Below, piece after piece: positions 42,688-49,523 of a stretch of DNA of 49,523 nt (position 1 is the first letter of the stretch; each line of letters opens with the position of its first letter). Location of the stretch: contig JAFDXP010000087.1 in NCBI GenBank assembly GCA_018267875.1, positions 1-49,523 on the forward strand. Reading direction: 5' to 3'. The notes below the pieces were generated by a model that was not told the DNA's origin, searched no databases, and worked only from the letters and a program-made list of their open reading frames with translations. Source of the DNA: Bacteroidota bacterium (GTDB taxonomy: Bacteria; Bacteroidota; Bacteroidia; Chitinophagales; Chitinophagaceae). The translations under genes were made by a program, and so were the position numbers.

Positions 42688-44142
42688 ATGATCATAAATA
42701 AACGGACGCTTATACCGATTACATTTCTACTATTCTTCTCTCTAATTGGTTTTCACAATTGCTTGATGGCTCGAGATGGTTATCGAATTCATCTTAAACT
42801 CACAGATCGTAAGGATTCAATGGTTTATCTCGCCTATTATTACGGAAAGGGATTTCCCACAGTTTACAAGTCTGATTCTGCAAAACTTGACAAAAAAGGC
42901 AATGCTATTTTTGATAAAAGGGAAAAAATTGTTGGGGGAATTTACATGATCTTACCGGCTGATAGAAACAGTTATTTTGAATTTTTACTTAATGATGGTG
43001 ATGACATTTCTATTACAGCAACGATGGATCATTTGTTGGGAAGTGTGCATTATAAAAACTCTCCGGACAACGATGATTTTTTAGCCTATCAAAGTTTTCT
43101 TTCTAAACTTTCTGACCAAGAAAAAGTATTTAAAGAGCAATTAGAAAAAGCCAAAACAAAATCCGATAGCGATAAGATTTACGAAGAAGCCAAAATTATG
43201 CGGACAGACATCAACCAATATCGCAGCACTTACATTAAAGAACATCCCAACCGTGTATTGAGCAGTATTTTTGGTGCTATGCAAACGCCGGATGTGCCTA
43301 CCGGAATACATTACAAGGCTGATGGCAAAACTGTTGACAGCGATTTTGCTTACCATTTTTACAAGTCGCATTATTGGGATGGGTTCAATTTTCAGGACGA
43401 TCGGTTGATTCATTCGCCCATACTTCAACAAAAACTCGATGAATTTTTCAACCGAGTAGTTATTCAGCAAGAGGATAGTGTAATCAAAGAAGCAGACAAA
43501 GTGTTAAAGAAGATGCGTGGCACGAATGACTTGTTCAAGTTTACCCTAAACTGGTTAAGCACCAATGCACAAACCACAAAGGTAATGGGCATGGATAAAG
43601 TGTTTGTGCATTTAGTGGAAAATTACTATATGAAAGGCGATGCAACTTGGCTTGGAGATGAAGATTTAAGCAAGTATATAGATCGTGCCAAAAAAATTGC
43701 GCCAAATATCATAAACAATCCGGCTCCTGCTTTAATTGCCGATGGCTTCGACAAAAATGAGTTTAATCTTTATGATTTCAAAGCAAAATACACTTTGCTT
43801 ATTTTCTATGCAGCAGACTGCGGACATTGCCAACATGAAATACCACTCATTGATTCTGTTTACAAAGCTGATTTAAAAGCTAAAGGTGTTCGTGTAATTG
43901 CCTTCAACGTGGAAAAAAACGAAAAACAATGGCAAGATTTTATTTCCAAAAACCACATTGAAGGATGGAAAAATGTTTGGGATCCAAACTATAAATCACG
44001 ATATTGGGCATTATATGACACACAACTTGTGCCGGCTATTTATTTGTTAGATGAAGAAAAAGTGATTCGGGGAAAAAAGTTAGACCACTCCAACATTGGA
44101 AAAGTGATTGACTTTTTAGAGCGCAAAAACAAAAAAAATTAA
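42688..44142 (+). CDS. TlpA-like thioredoxin-domain protein with N-terminal DUF4369/DUF5106-like region
   Basis: Exported redox protein of 484 residues from the ATG at 42688 (MIINKRTLIPITFLLFFSLI); the upstream TTG at 42646 is rejected because it precedes the hydrophobic signal. The N-terminal part (about 30-130) resembles DUF4369 (YRIHLKLTDRKDSMVYLAYY); the middle (about 140-340) is helical, like DUF5106; and the C-terminus (about 345-480) is a thioredoxin fold with the redox pair in YAADCGHCQHEIP and a cis-Pro site near QLVPAIYLLDE. It probably reduces periplasmic disulfides, perhaps with electrons from DsbD. It converges on xthA with seven bases between stops. Confidence 0.88.
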   Translation: MIINKRTLIPITFLLFFSLIGFHNCLMARDGYRIHLKLTDRKDSMVYLAYYYGKGFPTVYKSDSAKLDKKGNAIFDKREKIVGGIYMILPADRNSYFEFLLNDGDDISITATMDHLLGSVHYKNSPDNDDFLAYQSFLSKLSDQEKVFKEQLEKAKTKSDSDKIYEEAKIMRTDINQYRSTYIKEHPNRVLSSIFGAMQTPDVPTGIHYKADGKTVDSDFAYHFYKSHYWDGFNFQDDRLIHSPILQQKLDEFFNRVVIQQEDSVIKEADKVLKKMRGTNDLFKFTLNWLSTNAQTTKVMGMDKVFVHLVENYYMKGDATWLGDEDLSKYIDRAKKIAPNIINNPAPALIADGFDKNEFNLYDFKAKYTLLIFYAADCGHCQHEIPLIDSVYKADLKAKGVRVIAFNVEKNEKQWQDFISKNHIEGWKNVWDPNYKSRYWALYDTQLVPAIYLLDEEKVIRGKKLDHSNIGKVIDFLERKNKKN

Positions 44143-44149
44143 CCTCTTC

Positions 44150-44926
44150 TTACATCCAATCTAATTCTACCCAAACTGGTGCATGGTCGCTACTTTTCTC
44201 CCAACCGCGTACCTGGCGGTCAACACCACCATTTCTAAGGGTTGGCTTTAAGGATTGGCTGAGAAGAAAATGATCTATTCGAATTCCGGCGTTTCTACCG
44301 TAAGCATTTCGAAAATAATCCCAATAAGTATAAATGATCTCATTGGGGTATAGGGTTCGCAATGCGTCCGTCCATCCTTGTGACATTAACCCTTGAAAAG
44401 CTTGACGAGTTTCTGGTCTAAAGAGCGCATCTTCCACCCATCTTTCTGCCTTGTAAGCATCAATTTCTGTTGGAATGGCATTATAGTCGCCGGTCAACAC
44501 GACGGGATTTCCTGTAGCCCATAGTTCTGAGGCATGTTTGGTAAATCGTTCAAGCCATGAAAGCTTGTAATCAAACTTGGGACCGGGCACAGGGTTTCCA
44601 TTGGGCAAATAAATACAGCCGATGGTAATTCCGCTTACTACAGCTTCTAAATAGCGGCTTTGTAAATCTTCATCATCGCCCGGCAAGACACGACACACCT
44701 CTTGAATAGGAAGATTGCGTGTTAAAATAGCAACTCCATTCCAACTTTTTTGTCCATGCCAAATAGCATTATATCCTGCATTATTTATTGCCTCAAGTGG
44801 AAATTTTTCGTTGGGTGCTTTTAGTTCTTGCAAGCATACAACATCAGGTTTAGATTCATCTAACCAACGAAGCAAAACAGGCAAATGACCATTAACGCCG
44901 TTTATATTGTAAGTAGCTATTTTCAT
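44150..44926 (-). CDS. xth: Exodeoxyribonuclease III / AP endonuclease
   Basis: Repair nuclease that incises DNA at abasic sites and trims 3' ends. The 258-residue protein shows the EEP fold motifs: TYNINGVNGHLPVLLRWL, CLQELKAPNEKFP (metal-binding Glu), GCIYLPNGNP, VLTGDYNAIPTEID (catalytic Asp/Asn), GIRIDHFLLSQ and SSDHAPVWVEL with the catalytic His. Length matches ExoA/XthA. It lies 13 bases after an aminotransferase gene, so they are likely co-transcribed though functionally unrelated. Confidence 0.94.
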   Translation of the reverse strand: MKIATYNINGVNGHLPVLLRWLDESKPDVVCLQELKAPNEKFPLEAINNAGYNAIWHGQKSWNGVAILTRNLPIQEVCRVLPGDDEDLQSRYLEAVVSGITIGCIYLPNGNPVPGPKFDYKLSWLERFTKHASELWATGNPVVLTGDYNAIPTEIDAYKAERWVEDALFRPETRQAFQGLMSQGWTDALRTLYPNEIIYTYWDYFRNAYGRNAGIRIDHFLLSQSLKPTLRNGGVDRQVRGWEKSSDHAPVWVELDWM

Positions 44927-44939
44927 AAATACTATAAAA

Positions 44940-46196
44940 TCAGTTGAGTTTTTTTAACGAATTTTCTAAGCCTTCAAACATGTTATCAAGGTCTTCAAAC
45001 TGACAAGTTCCAACGCTTATTCGATACCAAGGAGCCTCATCATGAGCACCAAAACACGTAAATGGCACTATGGCGAGCTTGGCTTCTGAAAGTAAAAAAG
45101 TTGTAACGTCTTTTTGTGTATTCAGCATATTGACTCCATACGCCTTGCCCTTTAAATCTACTTTAATAGTGAGATAAATTGCCGCTTGAGGAGCTATAGC
45201 ATCCACAGGATAACCCTTACTTTTCAGCTCCATGATTCGTTGATAAATGTAATTGAGCCTTTCGTGAATTTTCTTTTTAAAATCGAAAAAATAAGCAGCA
45301 ATGGCAGCTTCATCACGAAGAAAAATAGCTGTTGCTTTTTGTTCTGCCATAGGACTCCAAGCACCAATATGGCTCAAGAAAGCTTTCATTTTTGCTATCA
45401 CTTGAGCCGGACCTAAACCCCACCCAACACGTACTCCGGTAGCAGCAAAAGACTTTGAAATACCATCTACAAAAATAGTATAGTCTTTCATGGCAGGGCG
45501 CAAAGCCACTACATTATCATAGGTCGTACTTCCAAAAGTGAGCGTCCAATACATTTGATCAAACATCAAATAGAGTTTCTTTTGATGAGTACCCCTCCGA
45601 TAGTTTTCTTCAAGAATCAAATCGCATATTTTCTCCAGTTCATTTCTTTGAATAGTTGTTCCGGTGGGGTTTTGCGGCGAGCACAAACACAATAAAGCAG
45701 CCGCTGACAGGTGTGGCTCAATGTCGGCAGCTGAAGGCATAAAGTCGTTTTCAGGCTTAGTGTCAATGACACAATGTTGCCCCCAATTCATGTGTACATA
45801 ATGGTTGTTATTCCATGAAGGTGCTGCATAAATTACTTTATCACCTTCATCTATTAAGGTTCTAAAAACGGTGTAAATAAGGGGTCTTCCGCCGCTGGCA
45901 ATCAATATTTCGTCTAATTCATAACTCACTTGTTGATGCTTGAAAATAAAATCAGCTACAGATTGACGCAATTCTTTTAATCCATCTCCGGGCGGATAAT
46001 TGGTATAGTGGTGTTGATAGGCAGCAATAATTTCAGCTTCCAACTTAGGTGGAATTGGAAAAATATGAGGGTCAAAATCTCCTATTGTATAGTTGTATAT
46101 TTTTTCACCATTGGCAATACGAGATGCAATTTCATTTCCCAACTTAACAATCTCTGATCCAACAAGTGATTCGGCAAGTAAACTTAACTGACTCAT
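44940..46196 (-). CDS. Class I/II aminotransferase, aspartate aminotransferase-like
   Basis: PLP-dependent aminotransferase of fold type I, 418 residues from the ATG at 46196 (MSQLSLLAESLVGSEIVKLG); an ATG two codons upstream at 46202 is also possible. Features: NYTIGDFDPHIFPIPPKLE near the start, YPPGDGLKELRQSVADF, CSPQNPTGTTI, and the PLP-lysine in VDGISKSFAATGVRVGWG (about residue 240). The substrate cannot be fixed; relatives are annotated as aspartate or aromatic aminotransferases. It lies downstream of the response regulator gene (55 bases) and upstream of xth. Confidence 0.9.
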   Translation of the reverse strand: MSQLSLLAESLVGSEIVKLGNEIASRIANGEKIYNYTIGDFDPHIFPIPPKLEAEIIAAYQHHYTNYPPGDGLKELRQSVADFIFKHQQVSYELDEILIASGGRPLIYTVFRTLIDEGDKVIYAAPSWNNNHYVHMNWGQHCVIDTKPENDFMPSAADIEPHLSAAALLCLCSPQNPTGTTIQRNELEKICDLILEENYRRGTHQKKLYLMFDQMYWTLTFGSTTYDNVVALRPAMKDYTIFVDGISKSFAATGVRVGWGLGPAQVIAKMKAFLSHIGAWSPMAEQKATAIFLRDEAAIAAYFFDFKKKIHERLNYIYQRIMELKSKGYPVDAIAPQAAIYLTIKVDLKGKAYGVNMLNTQKDVTTFLLSEAKLAIVPFTCFGAHDEAPWYRISVGTCQFEDLDNMFEGLENSLKKLN

Positions 46197-46251
46197 AGGC
46201 ATGCTTTAGAAACTAAAGATAATGTATGAACCTTAATTAATAAAGACCAAT

Positions 46252-46989
46252 CTACAAGCCAAGTATTTCTTTTAAGCGTGTCATACCTGCTTTACTTACC
46301 GGAATCCTTGCTCCACAACGTAATACCGCGACATGACTATCTTTTTCATAAGGCTCAATTCTGAGTAATTGAGCTACCGGCAAGAGAAAGGAACGATGTG
46401 CCCGAACAAACTGTTTGGGATCCAGCACTTGCTCTATATGACTCAAGGTATCTTTCTTTAAAAAATGACGTTCGTTGGTATAAATTTTCACATAATCATC
46501 CGAAGCTTCAACATAATGTATTTCATGAGCCGGAATGATTCGGATGGTGCTGTTATCTTTCACAACCAGCCTATGTTGATATCCGGCAACCGGGCTTTCA
46601 GATAGCAGATTTTGCATTGAATCTACCTTACTTTTTCGATCTGTTTTTTGCCACTTAGCAATTGCCTTATCTAACCGATCTTTCGTAATGGGTTTTAGCA
46701 AGTAGTCAACCGCATGTGTATCAAAAGCTTTCAGTGCATATTCATCAAAGGCTGTAGTAAAAATAACTTGGGGAGGGTTTTCCAATAATTCCAGCATTTC
46801 AAATCCATTAATACGGGGCATTTGAACATCTAAAAAAACCAAATCAGGCCTATGTAGTTGAATAGATTTAAACCCTTCAAAGCCATCACCACATTCTGCT
46901 ACAACTAACAGATCTTCATAAGGTTGGAGCAATTTTCGAATGAATTGACGCGCCAAGGGTTCATCATCTATCAATATTACTTTGTGCAT
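46252..46989 (-). CDS. LytTR-type response regulator
   Basis: Two-component response regulator of 245 residues. The receiver domain (about 1-120) has the acidic pair IDDEPLARQF, the phospho-acceptor in LVFLDVQMPRINGFEML (about residue 55), the Thr switch in FTTAFDEYA and the Lys in LLKPITKDRL. The LytTR DNA-binding domain (about 140-245) has HEIHYVEASDDYVKIYTNE and FVRAHRSFLLPVAQL. The gene overlaps the histidine kinase gene by 26 bases, so the two are translated together and form a pair. The regulon is not visible here. Confidence 0.95.
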   Translation of the reverse strand: MHKVILIDDEPLARQFIRKLLQPYEDLLVVAECGDGFEGFKSIQLHRPDLVFLDVQMPRINGFEMLELLENPPQVIFTTAFDEYALKAFDTHAVDYLLKPITKDRLDKAIAKWQKTDRKSKVDSMQNLLSESPVAGYQHRLVVKDNSTIRIIPAHEIHYVEASDDYVKIYTNERHFLKKDTLSHIEQVLDPKQFVRAHRSFLLPVAQLLRIEPYEKDSHVAVLRCGARIPVSKAGMTRLKEILGL

Positions 46990-48001
46990 AATTTTGTGGG
47001 ATTTTTATTTGCGTTATAAAGGTATGGTCAGCAGATGTGGTTGCTAATAAATCTGTTCGTCCATACAATAAATACAAACGCCTATTGATGCCATCTAAAC
47101 CAAATCCTGTTCCTTTTGGAGGATGAAATTCTGCATCATAAGGGTTGGAAATCATAATAGTCAAATATCCATCGGAAAGCCTTGCTGAAAAGCTAATTTG
47201 AACTTTGCCTGTCTGTCCATATAAACCAAATTTTATAGCATTTTCCAACAATGGTTGTAACAGAAATGGTGGCATCATCGCTGATTCTAATTCTTCACAA
47301 TCAAATACAACTTCTAAGCGATCACCAAAGCGAATAGCTTCAATTTCAAGGTAAGTCTGAATGCGATTCAACTCATTAGAGAACAAAACGGCTTCATCGC
47401 TTTCTTGCTTCACTGAGTTGCGTAAAAAGTCAGATAATTTCCCAATCATTGATTGTGCCTTATCCGGATCAAGCAACATCAGTGCATTGACTGAATTAAG
47501 ACTATTGTATAAAAAATGTGGTTGTAGTTGATTCCTTAACTTAAAAAGTTCTGCATCTCTTCGCATAGATGAAGCATCGCTAATTTGTATCAGTTGTTCA
47601 TTCAATCGTTCATTCTTTCGCCATAAATATGCTAAAGTACTTGCCCAAGTTTGAATGAGTATGGATATAACCAATCGAGCAAAGCTGCTTCGAGAAACAA
47701 AAGTAAGTATGTGTTCATTATTCGAAAACACCAACCGCAGCACTGAACGATCAACATACCAAACAACTAAACCAACAATCACTCCTATAAATGAGGAATA
47801 CATGCAAGCACCTGCATTGGTAGGATATGGGCGTGTTAACAGCAGTCCGATCCAAAGCATAGCAATTGTAAATGTAGATGCAACTAAAGTATCAACATAC
47901 ACAAATGGCAAGGGTAATCCATACTGTTGCAACCAAACAAAAATCAATCCGGATAAAATGATCCAAATGGCAACTATAAACCATCCAACGTTTTTGTGCA
48001 T
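46964..48001 (-). CDS. LytS-type sensor histidine kinase
   Basis: Membrane histidine kinase of 345 residues of the LytS/YehU (His_kinase, PF06580) type. Four N-terminal hydrophobic segments (about 5-130) form a small membrane sensor with no recognised ligand domain. The phospho-accepting His lies in RNQLQPHFLYNSLNSVNALM (about residue 162), followed by a dimer helix and an ATPase domain with PPFLLQPLLENAIKFGL (N box) and GTGFGLDGINRRLYLLYG (G box). The cognate regulator gene overlaps its 3' end. The signal sensed is unknown. Confidence 0.93.
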   Translation of the reverse strand: MHKNVGWFIVAIWIILSGLIFVWLQQYGLPLPFVYVDTLVASTFTIAMLWIGLLLTRPYPTNAGACMYSSFIGVIVGLVVWYVDRSVLRLVFSNNEHILTFVSRSSFARLVISILIQTWASTLAYLWRKNERLNEQLIQISDASSMRRDAELFKLRNQLQPHFLYNSLNSVNALMLLDPDKAQSMIGKLSDFLRNSVKQESDEAVLFSNELNRIQTYLEIEAIRFGDRLEVVFDCEELESAMMPPFLLQPLLENAIKFGLYGQTGKVQISFSARLSDGYLTIMISNPYDAEFHPPKGTGFGLDGINRRLYLLYGRTDLLATTSADHTFITQIKIPQNYAQSNIDR

Positions 48002-48076
48002 TTTAATTAAATAATGAGGGTGAAAAATTGCACAACAAATATTTCTGTTGATTCCTCGAAGATGTAACCTATATTT

Positions 48077-48994
48077 TTATTTCCCTTTTCCCTTATCGCC
48101 AAACAACTGAATAATTGGAGGAGGATTATTTTGGTAGTTCTTTAAAGACCGATGTAGGCTGTCTAATTTTTGGTTTAGGTTCAAATAATCACTGGAATTA
48201 GCTACCATCCTGCTTTGCATGATTTTTTTGGAAACATCAGACAGTTTAGAAAAGGCTTTTCGAATTGAATCAAATTGATTTCCAATTGGTGTAGTAGAAA
48301 GATTTTTTGTTTTTTGACCAACCTTACTAAGTTGATTGTTGATGGATAAATTTGATTGGTTGAGTTGACTAGTCCGTTCCTCTAAAAGATTCAATGAATT
48401 TCTAAACCTCTTAACATTTAAATCAGCTTTTTCAAGTTTCGAATTTGTCTTAGACAAAGATTTTTCCAAGTTTCGAATCTGAGATTGAGACTTTTCACTC
48501 AAACCACGATGTAGCATTTGGTTAAAGTTGTATAAAGTTGAATCAATAGTTCCTAATATAATTTCACCGGTAACAAAAAATGGAGTGACTTTAGAATAAA
48601 AATTATCCGAAAATGCACTATCAATTCCAGTTTGTAATTCGCTTCCAATTGGTAAATAAGCATATCCGCTTCCCTGTTCAAGTCGAATAGACTTACTTCC
48701 GTTGACATTACCATTAGCTATGACAATGCGAGTACCCTTCAATAAGCGAATAGAATCTTCTAAATTAATATCAACCCTTATTTTTTTTTCAAAATCAAGC
48801 TGAATATTTTTCACTGACCCTACTTTAACACCTCTTAGAAAAATGGGAGAAGTTACTTCAACACCTCGCACATCATTATAAAAGCCATAGTATGAGTTGC
48901 TATGCTCTTTGAAAAAAGCTTTCTTTGAGAAATAGAAAACCAAAAAGCCAATACCTATCATGGCAACAAGCCACCCAAAAATTCGTTTCAACAT
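48077..48994 (-). CDS. MlaD/MCE family protein
   Basis: Membrane-anchored protein of 305 residues of the MCE family, part of ABC-type systems moving phospholipids across the envelope. One N-terminal hydrophobic segment (about 6-24) is followed by the MCE domain (about 35-115: YNDVRGVEVTSPIFLRGVKV and VGSVKNIQLDFEKKIRVDI), then a long heptad-like coiled coil (about 155-290) and a Pro-rich tail (NNPPPIIQLFG). The ABC ATPase and permease partners (MlaF/MlaE) are not adjacent; the gene lies upstream of, but not overlapping, the histidine kinase gene. Confidence 0.88.
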   Translation of the reverse strand: MLKRIFGWLVAMIGIGFLVFYFSKKAFFKEHSNSYYGFYNDVRGVEVTSPIFLRGVKVGSVKNIQLDFEKKIRVDINLEDSIRLLKGTRIVIANGNVNGSKSIRLEQGSGYAYLPIGSELQTGIDSAFSDNFYSKVTPFFVTGEIILGTIDSTLYNFNQMLHRGLSEKSQSQIRNLEKSLSKTNSKLEKADLNVKRFRNSLNLLEERTSQLNQSNLSINNQLSKVGQKTKNLSTTPIGNQFDSIRKAFSKLSDVSKKIMQSRMVANSSDYLNLNQKLDSLHRSLKNYQNNPPPIIQLFGDKGKGK

Positions 48995-49429
48995 GAAAAT
49001 GTAGATAAAGGTAAGGACATATACTGTTCAAAAAGTGTATAAAACTCAAAGAAATAGTTCATTATTGAGAATATCAAAACAATAAACATTTTCAGAAATA
49101 CATAACAGACGCTATTTATTCACAATAGCAAATTCAGAAAGTGGATATTGTCAGCTTTGGAGTCAATTGCCGGAAGCTATCATGTAAGCGAAAGGCTTTA
49201 TAGGAAAGACAACAACAGCCTCCTTATCTTGCCATCAGTCCGAATGAAACATCTGCCGGCATATTGTCTGATGACTTCACCAAACTTACTACTAAACCGG
49301 TGGTAGCCAGTTCATCAAAAGAGGCAACAATAGCAGCCGACTCCCCAACCAATGAAACACTTGGCGTAATGTTTACTACAGGCAGTTGGTCGAGGCTTAA
49401 AATAAACTCAATACGATTGGCTAAAGACA
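48995..49429. other. Edge region without a supported gene
   Basis: Upstream of the MlaD gene is a weak minus-strand element TACCTTTA near 49008-49015 that could be its promoter. The rest is AT-rich up to about 49140 and then closer to coding composition. A minus-strand frame at 49224-49451 (75 codons, starting MGSILSIMSLANRIEFILSL) is open, but no family is recognised and its reverse strand is equally open, so it was not called as a gene. Confidence 0.4.
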
Positions 49430-49522
49430 TTATTGAAAGTATTGAACCCATCCCCTTATGATGGCATCGAGCCTTACCATCTTTGCCTCAACTTGTTGGG
49501 CATTGTTGCGTGGTAGCATCGC
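49430..49522 (-). pseudogene. Possible C-terminal remnant of a reverse transcriptase/maturase
   Basis: A minus-strand frame running in from the window edge reads RNNAQQVEAKMVRLDAIIRG then WVQYFQ and a stop at 49430-49432. The string RLDAIIRGWVQYF recalls the 'RLN..IRGW..YF' segment near the thumb domain of group II intron reverse transcriptases. In intact proteins a further 60-100 residues normally follow, so this would be truncated or frameshifted. Only 30 residues are visible; confidence is low. Confidence 0.25.
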
Positions 49523-49523
49523 C

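Noticed and set aside
49224-49451. Overlapping open frames on both strands at the right edge
   Set aside because: Neither the 75-codon minus frame nor the 65-codon plus frame has a recognisable family, promoter or clear coding bias.
1-49523. tRNA, rRNA, CRISPR, prophage and transposase genes
   Set aside because: No cloverleaf with a GTTCRANNC-type arm, no repeat-spacer pattern and no transposase or phage structural protein was found on either strand by reading; a scan with dedicated tools was not possible.

Overview
The window looks like a chromosomal contig of a Bacteroidota bacterium, most likely of the Chitinophagales/Sphingobacteriia type; the family cannot be fixed from the sequence alone. 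Evidence: AT-rich DNA, type IX secretion (T9SS) C-terminal sorting domains, Bacteroidota families (DUF6427, DUF6438, SPOR and DUF1573 proteins, caa3-type oxidase accessory genes, MlaD-type protein), almost no Shine-Dalgarno sequences, and many -7 elements of the Bacteroidota sigma type (TAnnTTTG) upstream of genes. Nearly all of it is vegetative core genome: 47 protein-coding genes (plus a possible remnant at each edge), no tRNA or rRNA gene, no CRISPR array, no prophage and no intact insertion sequence recognised.

Layout. 1-430: edge region with a possible degraded gene fragment. 431-2199: rpoA-rplQ on the minus strand, with its own promoter and cut off from the rest of the alpha ribosomal operon. 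2304-4250: secreted PNGase F-like T9SS protein. 4384-7077: der and rimO. 7090-10289: dprA, a DUF6438 lipoprotein, then a divergent ferredoxin / LuxC-like acyl-CoA reductase pair. 10304-17752: minus-strand block with a COG2509-type flavoprotein, DsbD, a stand-alone DsbD N-domain protein, purQ, a DUF6427 membrane protein and an unrecognised secreted protein. 17970-22372: pruA (proline catabolism) and a large adhesin-like T9SS protein with six fibronectin type III modules. 22699-28772: plus-strand run of a YiiX-like hydrolase, icd, deoC, SPOR protein, M20 amidohydrolase and acyl-CoA carboxylase beta subunit. 28869-32126: marC, pepT, a DUF1573 protein and dapB. 32128-36615: cytochrome oxidase maturation/subunit cluster (ctaB, two subunit III-like genes, subunit IV, SCO, DUF420, small CxxC protein). 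36855-44142: small unknown proteins, 3-hydroxyacyl-CoA dehydrogenase, a candidate small RNA, ilvE, an unknown protein upstream of recQ, recQ, and a TlpA-like thioredoxin protein. 44150-48994: xthA, an aminotransferase, a LytS/LytR-type two-component pair and an MlaD-family protein. 48995-49523: edge region with a weak reverse-transcriptase-like C-terminal remnant.

How the genes fit together. Respiration and copper/haem delivery (ctaB, SCO, cox genes) sit with periplasmic thiol chemistry elsewhere in the window (DsbD, nDsbD, TlpA-like). Central carbon and amino-acid genes (icd, pruA, pccB, hbd, ilvE, dapB, deoC, pepT, M20) point to an aerobic heterotroph living on amino acids, peptides and branched or odd-chain acids, with T9SS-secreted enzymes and adhesins. 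The most notable non-routine signals are a free-standing candidate small RNA at 38910-39003 with a clear promoter and terminator, and a possible distant HolD (psi)-like protein just upstream of recQ.
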